Source: Planctomycetota bacterium
GTDB taxonomy: Bacteria > Planctomycetota > UBA1135 > GCA-002686595
DNA: 64,000 nucleotides
Direction: 5' to 3'
NCBI GenBank assembly: GCA_014238415.1
Contig: JABABA010000007.1
Span: 62,001 to 126,000, forward strand
Shown here: piece after piece, positions 26,078 through 35,689 of the stretch
How the letters are laid out: every line of letters starts with the position of its first letter
Numbering within the stretch: the stretch's first letter is position 1
Made by a program: the position numbers and the translations under genes
Notes under the pieces: generated by a model
Database searches by the model: none
What the model was told of the DNA's origin: nothing
The model's input: only the letters and a program-made list of their open reading frames with translations

Positions 26078-27421
26078 TCACTTCGACTCGCCCGAATACC
26101 CCAGGGCCTCCAGCCAGGATTGTAACTGCGGCGTAACCTCCACCTGATTCGAGCCTCCCAGAGCTGCCATCCCGCGCAGGGCCAAATCCAGTTGCTCCGC
26201 CAGACGTGCACGGTTTTCCCTGTCGCTGCCCGCCAGATCTCGCTGCTCGTAGGGATCAGATAACAGATCGTAGAGTTCCTCTTTGCCGTCTGTAGTCCGA
26301 ATCAACTTCCACCCGCCGGTGCGATAGGAGGTCAAGTCCGGCCCCCACATATTGCCCTGGGCCAACACTGACCGGGACTGACTGTCAGTGCCACCCATGA
26401 GCCCCACGAGGCTGCGGCCCACAAAGGAGGACAGTGGAGCGAGGTCCGCCAACTCACACAGGGTCGGGGCCAGGTCCACATGGCGCACTGTTTCACCGAT
26501 GCGCTGGGCACCCTCCCCTGGCACACGGATCATCAAGGGCACATGAGTCAATTCGTCATACAAGGTGTGGCCGTGTTCGAACCCCCCATGGTCCAGGAAC
26601 TCTTCCCCGTGATCACCAGTAATCACCACGATCGAGTTCTGATCGAGGCCCCTCTCGTTCAAGCCATCAAGCAAACGTCCCACCTCCGCGTCGGTGTAGG
26701 CAACTTCTCCGTTGTAAAGCGCCTCGGCCCTGCCAATCACCTCGGGATTCAAATCCAACTGCCCGGCGCGCAATGCCATCATGTGCTTGCGCGTACCAAA
26801 AACAAACGAGTGGTCCTTTTGGTCACGGGGCTCGGCAAAGCGCCGCCGAAATGGTTGCGGCGGATCGTAGACCGCGTGGGGATCAAAGTAGTGCACGAAC
26901 AAGAGAAAGGGCTCGTCCCGCTCTCGATCGAGCCAGCTCAAGGCCGCTTGGGTGGTTGGTGCCGCCCGCCGCACCTCAACATTGGTCTTGAAGTGCACCG
27001 CATCCAAACCGCTAAAGTCGCGGGTCACTCCGAAAGTCTTGTCGAGGAATGCCACGTTGACAATCGCGTGGGTGTCGTAACCCGCCTGATCGAAGGGCAG
27101 CACGAAGGTGCCCACATCCTGCCCGAGACCTTGCATGCCCGCTTGCAGATTTCCACCAGCTCCATGTTCCGCAGGGTGCACGCCACTCAGGATCGCTGCA
27201 CAAGATGGCAAGGTCCAAGGGGCATGGGCATGACACTGATCAAAGGACACGGCGCCCTCGGCGAACCTGGCCAAATACGGAGTCAAGCCAGCGGGTGCCT
27301 TGGGTCCCACCCGGTCCGCGCGCAGGGTGTCAATCACGATCACCACCACATTTGGCCGTGCAGGTTGACCGCAACCTGCGAGCAGGCTGAGGGCCAGGAG
27401 GACGTGAGAAAAAGGGCGCAT
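26078..27421 (-). CDS. Sulfatase/alkaline-phosphatase superfamily lipoprotein with Thr nucleophile
   Basis: 447 residues from the ATG at 27421. Lipobox LSLLAGC (Cys17) predicts a lipoprotein. NVVVIVIDTLRADRVG with Asp31 is the first metal motif; in the place of the sulfatase C-x-P-S-R motif it has TLPSC with Thr70, so no formylglycine can form and a phospho- or phosphoglycerol-type Thr nucleophile is more likely. VVITGDHGEEFLDHGGFEHG holds the second metal and His set. Starts 1 base after the stop of the GT-C/TPR gene, hence same operon. Transfer or hydrolysis of an envelope glycan substituent is inferred. Confidence 0.82.
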   Translation of the reverse strand: MRPFSHVLLALSLLAGCGQPARPNVVVIVIDTLRADRVGPKAPAGLTPYLARFAEGAVSFDQCHAHAPWTLPSCAAILSGVHPAEHGAGGNLQAGMQGLGQDVGTFVLPFDQAGYDTHAIVNVAFLDKTFGVTRDFSGLDAVHFKTNVEVRRAAPTTQAALSWLDRERDEPFLLFVHYFDPHAVYDPPQPFRRRFAEPRDQKDHSFVFGTRKHMMALRAGQLDLNPEVIGRAEALYNGEVAYTDAEVGRLLDGLNERGLDQNSIVVITGDHGEEFLDHGGFEHGHTLYDELTHVPLMIRVPGEGAQRIGETVRHVDLAPTLCELADLAPLSSFVGRSLVGLMGGTDSQSRSVLAQGNMWGPDLTSYRTGGWKLIRTTDGKEELYDLLSDPYEQRDLAGSDRENRARLAEQLDLALRGMAALGGSNQVEVTPQLQSWLEALGYSGESK

Positions 27422-27422
27422 G

Positions 27423-29432
27423 TCAGTTGGATCGGGGAGATGACAGGGGTGGCATTCGTAGAGGCTGGCCCTGCCGGTAGCCCGCCAGTTGTCTTGATAC
27501 GGCCGCCGCCGCTCCCGTGTTGGATGCGGATCGGGCTTGGGAAAGGGCGCGCTCGGCCGCAGCAATGGCGGCGGCAAAGTCCCCCTTCTCGGCAAGAGCC
27601 GCTGCCCGCAAGGCCTCGGGCAGGCCATCTGCAGGACCACGCTGGGCCAGTAGTTGATCCGCAAGGGCCAGAGCCTGGGCCCCGTCCCTTTGGCTTGGGT
27701 CGCTGGCCGAAGCCAGGGTCAGCACACAGCGTTGCACCAAATCGATCACCTGCGGCAGACCACCTTCCTCAGCCAGAGCCAGACCAATCACGGGCCCGGC
27801 GACGCGCGCCTCTCCCCCATCCAAAAGCATCTTTCCCAGATTCGCTGCAGCCTTGCCATGACGTGGCTCTTGCAGAAGCACCTGCTCAAGTGCGCTCCGT
27901 GCCTCGGGCAGCTGACCTTGACCCAAATGCACGAGAGCGCGCTCATACAAACCGGCGGCCAACCCAGGCGCCAGCGCAAGGGCAGCTTCAAACTCCCTCC
28001 CCGCCTGCTCGTATCTTGCCGCACGAAAATAGGCGCGTCCCCGATCCAAGTGATAACGCACCCCAGGAACCCCAAGGTCAGGACCGGGCAAAAGCCCCAG
28101 CAGGTAAGGTGAGGCCAGGGCGATCACTGCCAGCGGCAAGACCCTGCGTCTTTCCCGCAGCGCCTCGATCAACCCCAAGATCCCGGCCGCTGCGGGCAGC
28201 GCCAAGAGTGCCACCAGGGGCACGCGATAACGGGCCGCCACAAAGAACGGCAGCAGAGCCAGAACCCAGGCCCCAATGGACCAACAAACCACTGTCAATC
28301 CCTGGCCCCTCCCCAGGAAAAATGCCAAGAGGGCCAATCCCAGGAGGATTGAGAAATCAACTGGTGCACTGAACAAGAGTGCGGAGTGGGCGCGTTCGAC
28401 CTCAACCTCCTTGTTGTGTCCCACCTCCGTGGGCCCAAGCAACAGGACACCCTTGGCCATAGTGCGGCCCATGAATCCGAGAGGATCCTTGAGTACCTCA
28501 CTCACCCCGCGCGAACGCAGGAGAGCATCCGCCTCCCCATGGGTCAAGCTACGCCCCTCTTGCTGACCCAGGCGCAGCACCACTTCCGGCCAATCAAAGC
28601 AGGTCCGGTAACGCCCCAGTTCCTCTCCCAGGTCACTATTGATCAACCCGTTGGCAGCGGCCCGTTGGCCTAGGAACAAGTTGATGCCGAGCCCTGTGGT
28701 CATGGGAACCGCCTGATCGGCAGCGTAGATGTTGCGCACCAATGAGGGCAGGGGAAAGAGCACGAGTCCCGCCAGCAACCAAAGTCCAAGACGCCGACCA
28801 GCCGTGCGCCAGACCCAAAGCGCGACCGCAAGAGCCAGCAGCAGAGAATTCGGTCTAGTCAAGACCCCAAGCGCGAACAAGAGTCCGGCCCCCAGAGCCT
28901 CACGAGGCCGCGCCGGCCCCTTGCCTTGACCCACCGCCAGCAGCAAGCCTCCCAACATCAGAGCAATCAGAAGCGCGGGCGCGTGCAACTCTCCCTCGAA
29001 ATAGACGGGTGACCAGGCCAGGCCATAGAGTCCGGCCGCAAGCAGACCCAGGCCTGGTCCACGCAGTGCGCGACCGAGGAAAAACAAGAGCCCCACCGAA
29101 AGCAGCCCCAGAAGGTGCTGCACCAAGAGCACGGCCCGCACACTGCCATCACCCAGGGCGTACAGCATGGCAAGGAACCAGGGGTAACCTGGAGGCCGGT
29201 GCAGTGGTTCGTTGGTGATCTGAGCAGGGTCAAAGCCCTCGGGCCAACCTGGTTCAAGTCCGGCCAGGTCCCGCGCATAGGCATCATGCCAATGGGCATC
29301 GATCGCTGGATAGTTCAAGTCCGGATCAGCGCCGCGCTCATTCCAATGGAGAGCCCTGGGAACCAGGGCGAGAATCAGGACAAGAGCCAGCCAGGTGCCC
29401 GCAGGCTTGCCGAACATCATCCTTGAGCTCAT
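27423..29432 (-). CDS. GT-C/PMT-like membrane glycosyltransferase with C-terminal TPR domain
   Basis: 669 residues: an N-terminal helix, a short periplasmic loop (RGADPDLNYPAIDAHWHDAY) with acidic residues where GT-C enzymes have their catalytic Asp, and then eight or more membrane helices to about residue 450. The last 200 residues are TPR-like (AGREFEAALALAPGLAAGLYERALVHLGQGQ). This matches dolichyl-phosphate-mannose-type glycosyltransferases with TPR tails. It overlaps the peptidase gene upstream by ATGA and precedes the sulfatase-like gene by 1 base. Acts in the membrane on an exported protein or glycan; donor unknown. Confidence 0.75.
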   Translation of the reverse strand: MSSRMMFGKPAGTWLALVLILALVPRALHWNERGADPDLNYPAIDAHWHDAYARDLAGLEPGWPEGFDPAQITNEPLHRPPGYPWFLAMLYALGDGSVRAVLLVQHLLGLLSVGLLFFLGRALRGPGLGLLAAGLYGLAWSPVYFEGELHAPALLIALMLGGLLLAVGQGKGPARPREALGAGLLFALGVLTRPNSLLLALAVALWVWRTAGRRLGLWLLAGLVLFPLPSLVRNIYAADQAVPMTTGLGINLFLGQRAAANGLINSDLGEELGRYRTCFDWPEVVLRLGQQEGRSLTHGEADALLRSRGVSEVLKDPLGFMGRTMAKGVLLLGPTEVGHNKEVEVERAHSALLFSAPVDFSILLGLALLAFFLGRGQGLTVVCWSIGAWVLALLPFFVAARYRVPLVALLALPAAAGILGLIEALRERRRVLPLAVIALASPYLLGLLPGPDLGVPGVRYHLDRGRAYFRAARYEQAGREFEAALALAPGLAAGLYERALVHLGQGQLPEARSALEQVLLQEPRHGKAAANLGKMLLDGGEARVAGPVIGLALAEEGGLPQVIDLVQRCVLTLASASDPSQRDGAQALALADQLLAQRGPADGLPEALRAAALAEKGDFAAAIAAAERALSQARSASNTGAAAAVSRQLAGYRQGQPLRMPPLSSPRSN

Positions 29433-31603
29433 TGCTCCTGGCCCTGCTCAAAAACCGTGCGCGAACAGATCAGCCGATCGCCCCGACCGCTGGGCAGATG
29501 GAAGGGCTTACGCAACCGGTCAGCATCAACGCCCAAGCGCTGAAGGGGAGTCTGCAAGGTCAATTCAATTTTGGCGGGGGCTTCACCTAGCAAAAACCCA
29601 ACCTCAATTCCGGCCAGCGGAAGGGCAAAAAAGGAAGTCTCCTCTCCATCCAATTCGCGTCCTCCCAGTTGAATATCGCTCAGGCCCTCAAAGCGCGCGC
29701 TTCCCCAGGGACCTCCACCCGCAAGGACTCCACCGATGCGCACCCCGTCCCCTGTACTGGTTCGGCTGGTCTCGACGAAACGCGGGGTGAAAGCTACCTC
29801 GTCCCAAGTGACCTCAAACTCGCCAGCGTCCTGGCGCTTGACGGTTTCTCCTTCCTCTGACACCAGAACAATATTCTCTCGTCGGGGAAATTCTTCGGAA
29901 GCAGTGGGCAGCAGGAGCAACACGATGCTGCCGAACAAACAGACCATCGCGGCCCCCACTGCCAGCCCTCGGGAACGGCCCGGGGACAAATTGGAAAGGC
30001 CTACCAAGGCGGGCAGCATGACCAAAAAGAGCAGAGCCATCGGCACCTCGGGGCCTGCACTGCCGTAGGCCGCAGCCAGGAAGTTCACCAGGGGCAGGAC
30101 CAACAGCAGAGCTGGCCCCAACAGCCAGAAGCTCGCCCCCCGCAAGCCATGCGACCCTCGGTGCAGGAGCGCCGCCCAGATGCCAAAGGTTCCAAGGGCC
30201 ACGATGCCCAGCAACCAGGCCCCCGCTCCCTGGGCACCCAGGGCCAAAGCACAAAGCAGAACACTCTGCCAGATGTGACACGCGCCCAAGGCTGATGCCA
30301 ACCCTACCCTGCGCACGATCGGAAACACCACGGCCCCTGTCAGCGCCAGCACAGCAGCAACACTCACCATCCAAAACAAGAATGGCTGAGTGTGCCCAGG
30401 ATCCCTCACGCCGGCAATCAGCCCCATGATCCTCCCAGGAGCCATGGCTGCCAGCACCAACAAGAACATCCAAAGGGGCCAGGCAAGAAGGGCGCCAGTC
30501 CACTTGCACTTCTGGTTTTCCTCGCGCTGCATGTGTTGATGCAGACCAAGGAGAGTCAAGAGCAACAGCAGAAACGCCAGGACCTGCAAGGTCCCCGCAC
30601 GCAACACAAGAAGAACTCGGCTTCCAAGTGCAGTCCAGACCAGCGGCGGCCCCGCGAGGTCGCCAAATTGCGCCTCCTGGGCCGCCACAAGCCCCGCCAG
30701 GAATTGGTCCCCCTGATGCTGCAGGCTGGCCAGGGAAAGATGATCCAGATCATCGTTTGGCGTGTGGTAGACCTCGTGGCCCTCAATAAAGGCGAAGTTC
30801 AACCCAGGCAGCTGACGGTCAATGAAAACGCTCAGGTCTGTGTCGTTCGGCATGCGCCGATAGGCTTCCACGGAAAGGGAATCCGCAAAGGGTCGCTCGG
30901 TGTTCTCCCCATAGGCCCGCAGCAAATCGGAACTGCGGGGTCCGGTCTGAAACATGATCGATGGGCCGCGGCAGCCGCGCGCCTCCACGTTGAGCACACA
31001 GAGCACATCCCTCAGACGCGGATCCTGGGCCGCAAAGGCCTCAGCTCCACACAATCCGTCTTCTTCGGCGTCTGTGAACACCAGCAGCAGGCCGCGCTCC
31101 GGTTGCCCCCGGGCACAAAGTGCGCGGGCCGCTTCGATCACCAGCGCCACCCCCGACAGATCATCAGCCACCCCGGGCCCCGCAGCCACCGAGTCCGTGT
31201 GAGCCGAAAGCATGATCCAACCGGCATCCGGGTCCCTGCCCTCAATTTCCACGATCCAATTGTGAACCGTTCCCGTGGCCCAGGAAGTAGCCAGAGAAAG
31301 CACCTGCTCCTCAGGCTGCCACCCCTTGCGCAACAACTCCGCGGCCAAATGGGTACGCACCCGTTCCGCCGCCAGGCTGCCCGCGGGGTGCGGGCCTTCT
31401 GATCCAAGCAAGTGCTCCAGGCTGCGCAGCGCGCGACCGGCCGAGAACAGTTCCTTGTCTACCCTCTGATCAAGGGGCCGCGGCAACTTGGCGAGAGCGC
31501 TGGTCAATAGAACACAGAAAACAACCACAGCCAAGAACACCACCGGAGGACCCCAGCCGTCCAGGTTGAATGCGTTCGGTCGGTTCTCTGCCCTTTCGGT
31601 CAT
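29429..31603 (-). CDS. M28-family membrane metallopeptidase (ERMP1-like)
   Basis: 724 residues. One N-terminal helix (VVFLAVVVFCVLLTSALA), then an M28 domain (about 60-310): LSAHTDSVAAGPGVADDLSG (zinc His and bridging Asp), FTDAEEDGLCGAEA (catalytic and zinc Glu), NVEARG, and YHTPNDDLDHLS (second zinc His). The second half is polytopic (about eight helices) and ends in a soluble domain of about 150 residues. Same layout as eukaryotic ERMP1. Overlaps the GT-C gene by 4 bases, so translation is coupled. Divergent from the FG-GAP lipoprotein gene. Confidence 0.87.
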   Translation of the reverse strand: MTERAENRPNAFNLDGWGPPVVFLAVVVFCVLLTSALAKLPRPLDQRVDKELFSAGRALRSLEHLLGSEGPHPAGSLAAERVRTHLAAELLRKGWQPEEQVLSLATSWATGTVHNWIVEIEGRDPDAGWIMLSAHTDSVAAGPGVADDLSGVALVIEAARALCARGQPERGLLLVFTDAEEDGLCGAEAFAAQDPRLRDVLCVLNVEARGCRGPSIMFQTGPRSSDLLRAYGENTERPFADSLSVEAYRRMPNDTDLSVFIDRQLPGLNFAFIEGHEVYHTPNDDLDHLSLASLQHQGDQFLAGLVAAQEAQFGDLAGPPLVWTALGSRVLLVLRAGTLQVLAFLLLLLTLLGLHQHMQREENQKCKWTGALLAWPLWMFLLVLAAMAPGRIMGLIAGVRDPGHTQPFLFWMVSVAAVLALTGAVVFPIVRRVGLASALGACHIWQSVLLCALALGAQGAGAWLLGIVALGTFGIWAALLHRGSHGLRGASFWLLGPALLLVLPLVNFLAAAYGSAGPEVPMALLFLVMLPALVGLSNLSPGRSRGLAVGAAMVCLFGSIVLLLLPTASEEFPRRENIVLVSEEGETVKRQDAGEFEVTWDEVAFTPRFVETSRTSTGDGVRIGGVLAGGGPWGSARFEGLSDIQLGGRELDGEETSFFALPLAGIEVGFLLGEAPAKIELTLQTPLQRLGVDADRLRKPFHLPSGRGDRLICSRTVFEQGQEQ

Positions 31604-31739
31604 GGGCCCATGCTACCCAGCGGAGTGCGCCAACCCCAATGAGAGGCAGGGAAGGTTTTGGAACTTGGAACCACCGAGCCCTATCCTGGACCGTAGTCCG
31701 GTTTGGATTCCATCCTTTCCCCGCCCAGCCACTTCCTCC

Positions 31740-34700
31740 ATGTCGCCTCTACAACGCTGTTTCTTATCGCTGTCAGCCTTCGCCTTCGTCTCCTGTGGCC
31801 AGGAGACGATCCCGGAACCTCTAGATCCCGGAGAAGGACCCTCAACAGCCAACATCCTGCGCCGAGAGCGGGCGGTGGTCTTCTTCAGACAAGCGGACTC
31901 GGGCAGGGCGCGGGCGGAGATGGCGCCCTTGGTGCAAGTGGACAAACCAGACCCGAATGACCTTTTGATCGCAGCCCAGATCGAGTTGCTCGACATGGAC
32001 CTGATCACCTGCAGTGGATTGTTGGATCGCTGGGCAAGCCAAGAACCAACCTCCCCCAGGTTGGCGTATCTGCGCGCACGCCTGGCCCACCTGAAAGGGA
32101 ACTTCGACGCGCGCTTGGAATTCCTGCGGGCGGCGCTTGAAGGCGCAGCCGGCGACTTGGGCGCGACCTATTGCCTGGCGGGAGCCATGCAGGACCAGGA
32201 CTTTGAGAACGACGAGGCCTGGGAATCGGCCGCCCGCGAAGCCCTGGTGCTTTACGACAGCATCGAAGAGTTGGGGTTGGAGAACGGCACGATCTGGTAT
32301 GTCTCTACCATCTACCGCCAGTTTCTCCTGGCGGCAGACTTGGGTGAGAGCGAACGCTTGGAACACTACAAGACGCTTTGGAACGCTTTGGTGGACCAAG
32401 GTGCCAAGCCGATTTCTGACCAATTGTTGAATGAAGGTTCCCTGGCACAGGTGCGCGCGCCGCGGCCTGTGGGAGAAGGCCCTGATGGGACACCAAGCAT
32501 GCCTGAGTTTGCTGTCAGTGCGGAACTGCTGCCCGATTGGAGTCATGCCAGCGCCCTTGGGGTGCACGATCTGAACGGGGACCGGCGTCCGGACCTTGTG
32601 TGTGCTGGCCCCCATGGCCTGCGCATCGCCTTGGGCCAGGGAGATGGCTCGTTTGTCGAGAAGGTTGTGCGGAACGGGGCTACCGCAGGCTTCGCGGCCA
32701 TGGACTTGAACAGAGACGATGACTGGGATCTCGTTTGGTGGAACGAATCACAAGTGGGCATCATCGAGCATGACGAAGAGCAATTTGTGCCTACGCCGCT
32801 TGAGCTGCCCAGCCCAGATGCACAGGTACATCAAGTGGTGCTGGTGGATTACGATCACGATGGCGACCTGGATCTTGGGTTGGCCACGGGAAGCGGCCCG
32901 CGTCTCTGGCGCAACGATGGCGCGGGAGAAATCCCCGATGATCCGGAACTCCCGAGAGGCTCCTTTACCGATGCCACAACCGAAGCAGGGTTGCCCACGG
33001 ACTGGCCCTGCACCTGGTTCGCAGTAGAAGACTTGGATCGGGACCAGGATGTGGACCTGGTGTTCGGCGGCCCCAAGGGGCTCATGATCGCCAGCAACCT
33101 GCGCAGGGGGCGCTTTGAAAATGTGACCCAGGAGGTGTTCCCAACCAGTCCGTCGAGCGCTGGTCACAGGGGCCTCCTTGCTGACTGGAACGCAGACGGG
33201 CGAGTGGATCTGATTCTGGCAGGAGAAGAGGGATCTTCACTCTGGCTCGGGCAAGTGGACCAGACCCTGCGACACTCAAGCGACCTGCCCCCTATCCCCG
33301 CCACGACCCACCCGCGCGAGAGTGATGTTGACCTCGATGGCTATAGCGATTTGGTGTGGGGCGCAGGGGAACCCAGGGGCGTTCTTGCAGTGGGACATGA
33401 TCAGCGCACTGATTTCGCCCTTGGAGAAACTTCCGGCCCAGGCCTCGCCGTGGCCAGCGACCTCGACTTCACCTTGGACCGGGACCTGGCCATTGAATTC
33501 GTGGCCCTCAACAACACGGGGGTCCACATCTGGCGCACCGACGACCGCAGCGGGCACGGCATTCGCCTGCGTTGGATCGGTCAGAAGGACAACCGCCAGG
33601 CCATCGGTGCGGTGGTCGAGTTGCGCGCCCTGGAACGCTATCGACGGGTGTACTGGAAGGGCGACACGGAGGTGTTGGGCATCGGTTCCGCCGAATGGGC
33701 CGATGTGGTGCGGGTGCTTTGGCCCAATGGTGTCAGCAACAATCACCTGAACCTTGAGCGCGGGGACATGACGATTCTCTCGGAGGACTTCGGAGTTCAG
33801 CCCGAGGGTTTGATCGGCTCCTGTCCTTTCCTCTACACCTGGAACGGCGAGACCTACACCTTCATCAGCGATGTGCTGGGGATCACGCCCTTGGGTCTGC
33901 CAATGGCTCCGGGAATGATCGTGCCCCCCGATCACGATGAATACGTGCTGGTGCGCGGAGATCAACTGGTACCCAAGGATGGGGTGCTTGAATTGCAGTT
34001 CACCGAAGAGTTGCGCGAGGTGACCTACTTGGATGCTGTGCACCTGGAAGCCATCGACCATCCCGAGGGCGTGGAGGTCTTCCCCAACGAGCGTTTTTCA
34101 TTTCCTCCATTCCCCGAAACGCACCTGCACACAATGCAGGCAGCTCTGGCGCCGGTCCGGGCAATGGGTTCAGATGGCAGGGATTGGGCAGAAGCCTTGG
34201 CCAAGGAGGACTCGATCCACGCCGAGCCCTTTGAAACCTACCACGGCCAATACCTGGGCCTCTCCGAGCCCCACTTCCTGGAGCTCTCCTTTGACCCTGC
34301 AGCGGTAAGCAAAGCAAAACAGTTGCGCCTTCTGTGCACGGGCTGGTTCTACTGGACAGACGCCTCGGTCAACATGGCTGCAGGGCGTACCCCGGGAGTG
34401 GAATTCACTCCACCCCTCTTGATGGTGCCAGGGCCGGATGGTTCCTGGCTGCCCACAGGTCCACCAGTAGGATTCCCCGCGGGCAAGACCAAGTCCATGG
34501 TCATCGATGTGTCCGGATTTTTGAACCGCGAGGACCCACGCCTGAGAATCTTCTCGTCACTGACCCTCTACTGGGATCGCATCGCCCTGGCGGTCTGCAA
34601 CGATGACGCTCCGCGGGTGATCACCACCCTTGAGCCGACCTCCGCACACCTCTGGCAACGGGGATTCAGCGCACCCCTGGAAAGCGGCCGGAGCGATTTG

Positions 34701-35144
34701 CCCGAGCGATTTGAGTGGGAAACCCTGGCCGACATACCTCGCTGGGACCAGCACCCGGGTCTGTACACGCGCCTGGGCGAGACCCTGCCCCTGGTGCAAA
34801 CCATTGACGATCAGTTCTGCGTGATGGGCTCCGGGGATTGCCTGACCCTGCGCTTCGACGCCACCAAACTTCCACCCGTTCCAGAGGGCTGGACCCGGGA
34901 CTACCAGATCTTCTTCGACGGGTGGGCCAAGGACCGTGACCCGAACACGATCCAAGCCCTGACCGTGGAGCCTCTGCCTTTCCATGGCATGAGCGGCTAT
35001 CCCTATGACGAAGAGGAAAAGTTCCCCACGACCCCTGCTCACCAGGAGTGGCGCGCCCAGTGGCAGACCCGGCCGGGCAAAGTGCTCCTGGCCCCCGTTG
35101 CACCGGCCCTCTTTGATCAGTGGGCCCGGAAGACTGAAGACTAG
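31740..35144 (+). CDS. Large lipoprotein with FG-GAP/VCBS repeats and ASPIC/CRTAC1-like domain
   Basis: 1134 residues from the ATG at 31740, chosen for the signal peptide with a lipobox-like AFVSC (Cys19). An N-terminal TPR-like part (about 30-230) is followed by FG-GAP/VCBS calcium-loop repeats (DLNGDRRPDLVCAG, DYDHDGDLDLGLATG, DLDRDQDVDLVFGG). Then comes an ASPIC/UnbV-like segment (GIRLRWIGQKDNRQAIGAVVELR) and a roughly 450-residue C-terminal region (CPFLYTWNGETYTFISDVLG) that I cannot name. Exported; repeats are typical of beta-propellers that bind calcium. Divergent from the peptidase gene with a 136-base shared promoter region. Confidence 0.75.
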   Translation: MSPLQRCFLSLSAFAFVSCGQETIPEPLDPGEGPSTANILRRERAVVFFRQADSGRARAEMAPLVQVDKPDPNDLLIAAQIELLDMDLITCSGLLDRWASQEPTSPRLAYLRARLAHLKGNFDARLEFLRAALEGAAGDLGATYCLAGAMQDQDFENDEAWESAAREALVLYDSIEELGLENGTIWYVSTIYRQFLLAADLGESERLEHYKTLWNALVDQGAKPISDQLLNEGSLAQVRAPRPVGEGPDGTPSMPEFAVSAELLPDWSHASALGVHDLNGDRRPDLVCAGPHGLRIALGQGDGSFVEKVVRNGATAGFAAMDLNRDDDWDLVWWNESQVGIIEHDEEQFVPTPLELPSPDAQVHQVVLVDYDHDGDLDLGLATGSGPRLWRNDGAGEIPDDPELPRGSFTDATTEAGLPTDWPCTWFAVEDLDRDQDVDLVFGGPKGLMIASNLRRGRFENVTQEVFPTSPSSAGHRGLLADWNADGRVDLILAGEEGSSLWLGQVDQTLRHSSDLPPIPATTHPRESDVDLDGYSDLVWGAGEPRGVLAVGHDQRTDFALGETSGPGLAVASDLDFTLDRDLAIEFVALNNTGVHIWRTDDRSGHGIRLRWIGQKDNRQAIGAVVELRALERYRRVYWKGDTEVLGIGSAEWADVVRVLWPNGVSNNHLNLERGDMTILSEDFGVQPEGLIGSCPFLYTWNGETYTFISDVLGITPLGLPMAPGMIVPPDHDEYVLVRGDQLVPKDGVLELQFTEELREVTYLDAVHLEAIDHPEGVEVFPNERFSFPPFPETHLHTMQAALAPVRAMGSDGRDWAEALAKEDSIHAEPFETYHGQYLGLSEPHFLELSFDPAAVSKAKQLRLLCTGWFYWTDASVNMAAGRTPGVEFTPPLLMVPGPDGSWLPTGPPVGFPAGKTKSMVIDVSGFLNREDPRLRIFSSLTLYWDRIALAVCNDDAPRVITTLEPTSAHLWQRGFSAPLESGRSDLPERFEWETLADIPRWDQHPGLYTRLGETLPLVQTIDDQFCVMGSGDCLTLRFDATKLPPVPEGWTRDYQIFFDGWAKDRDPNTIQALTVEPLPFHGMSGYPYDEEEKFPTTPAHQEWRAQWQTRPGKVLLAPVAPALFDQWARKTED

Positions 35145-35180
35145 AACGAGCCACAGGGCGAGAACAGCCCCAGGGTCAGC

Positions 35181-35606
35181 TCAGCCCTCGACCACCACCG
35201 CTTCCAACACTGCACGCATGGGAGCCTCCAGAGGAACCGGCCGATTGGTAGCCGGGTCATAACACACGAGCAGCGCTTCAGCTTCCGCCCAAGGAGTGCC
35301 ATCGGGCCCTTCGACCCGGTAGAGCTGGGTAAACGAGGTGGTGCCGATGTGATTGACCCCCACACTGACCGTAACCTCCGCCGCACCGATACCGGGACTC
35401 AGGAAGTGCAAATTGCACTGGGCCAACAGAAATGGAAAGCTGCGAGTACGTAACAGGTCGTGGGACTGGGCGAATTGCAGACGGGATTCTTCAAGCAGGG
35501 TCAGATAGACCGCGTTGTTGAGCACCGACTGCTTGTCCTCGTCACTCCAACGGGTGCGCAGTTGAATGGACCAGGGAAGGTCCTTGGGAACTTGGGGAGG
35601 CTGCAT
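35181..35606 (-). CDS. 4-hydroxybenzoyl-CoA thioesterase-like hotdog protein
   Basis: 141 residues from the ATG at 35606. Hotdog pattern RTRWSDEDKQSVLNNAVYLTLLEESR, where the D..D..H.NN.Y motif of 4HBT enzymes has Lys/Gln in place of the usual Gly-His, then FLLAQCNLHFLSPG and GTTSFTQLYRV. It probably hydrolyses an acyl-CoA; the substrate is unknown. Convergent with the FG-GAP gene (36-base gap) and divergent from the Nudix gene. Confidence 0.75.
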   Translation of the reverse strand: MQPPQVPKDLPWSIQLRTRWSDEDKQSVLNNAVYLTLLEESRLQFAQSHDLLRTRSFPFLLAQCNLHFLSPGIGAAEVTVSVGVNHIGTTSFTQLYRVEGPDGTPWAEAEALLVCYDPATNRPVPLEAPMRAVLEAVVVEG

Positions 35607-35689
35607 GGCTGAAATTGGTTCGCTACGAGAACACCAAGATTCGCTCCTGGATGCAAGCCTCAGCACGCTGGGAGCGTAGACTCTGCTTC

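Noticed and set aside
26480..28372. Long open frame on the plus strand (about 630 codons)
   Set aside because: Antisense to two well-supported minus-strand genes, low-complexity Pro/Arg/Gln-rich translation, no motif; a by-product of GC-rich codon use.
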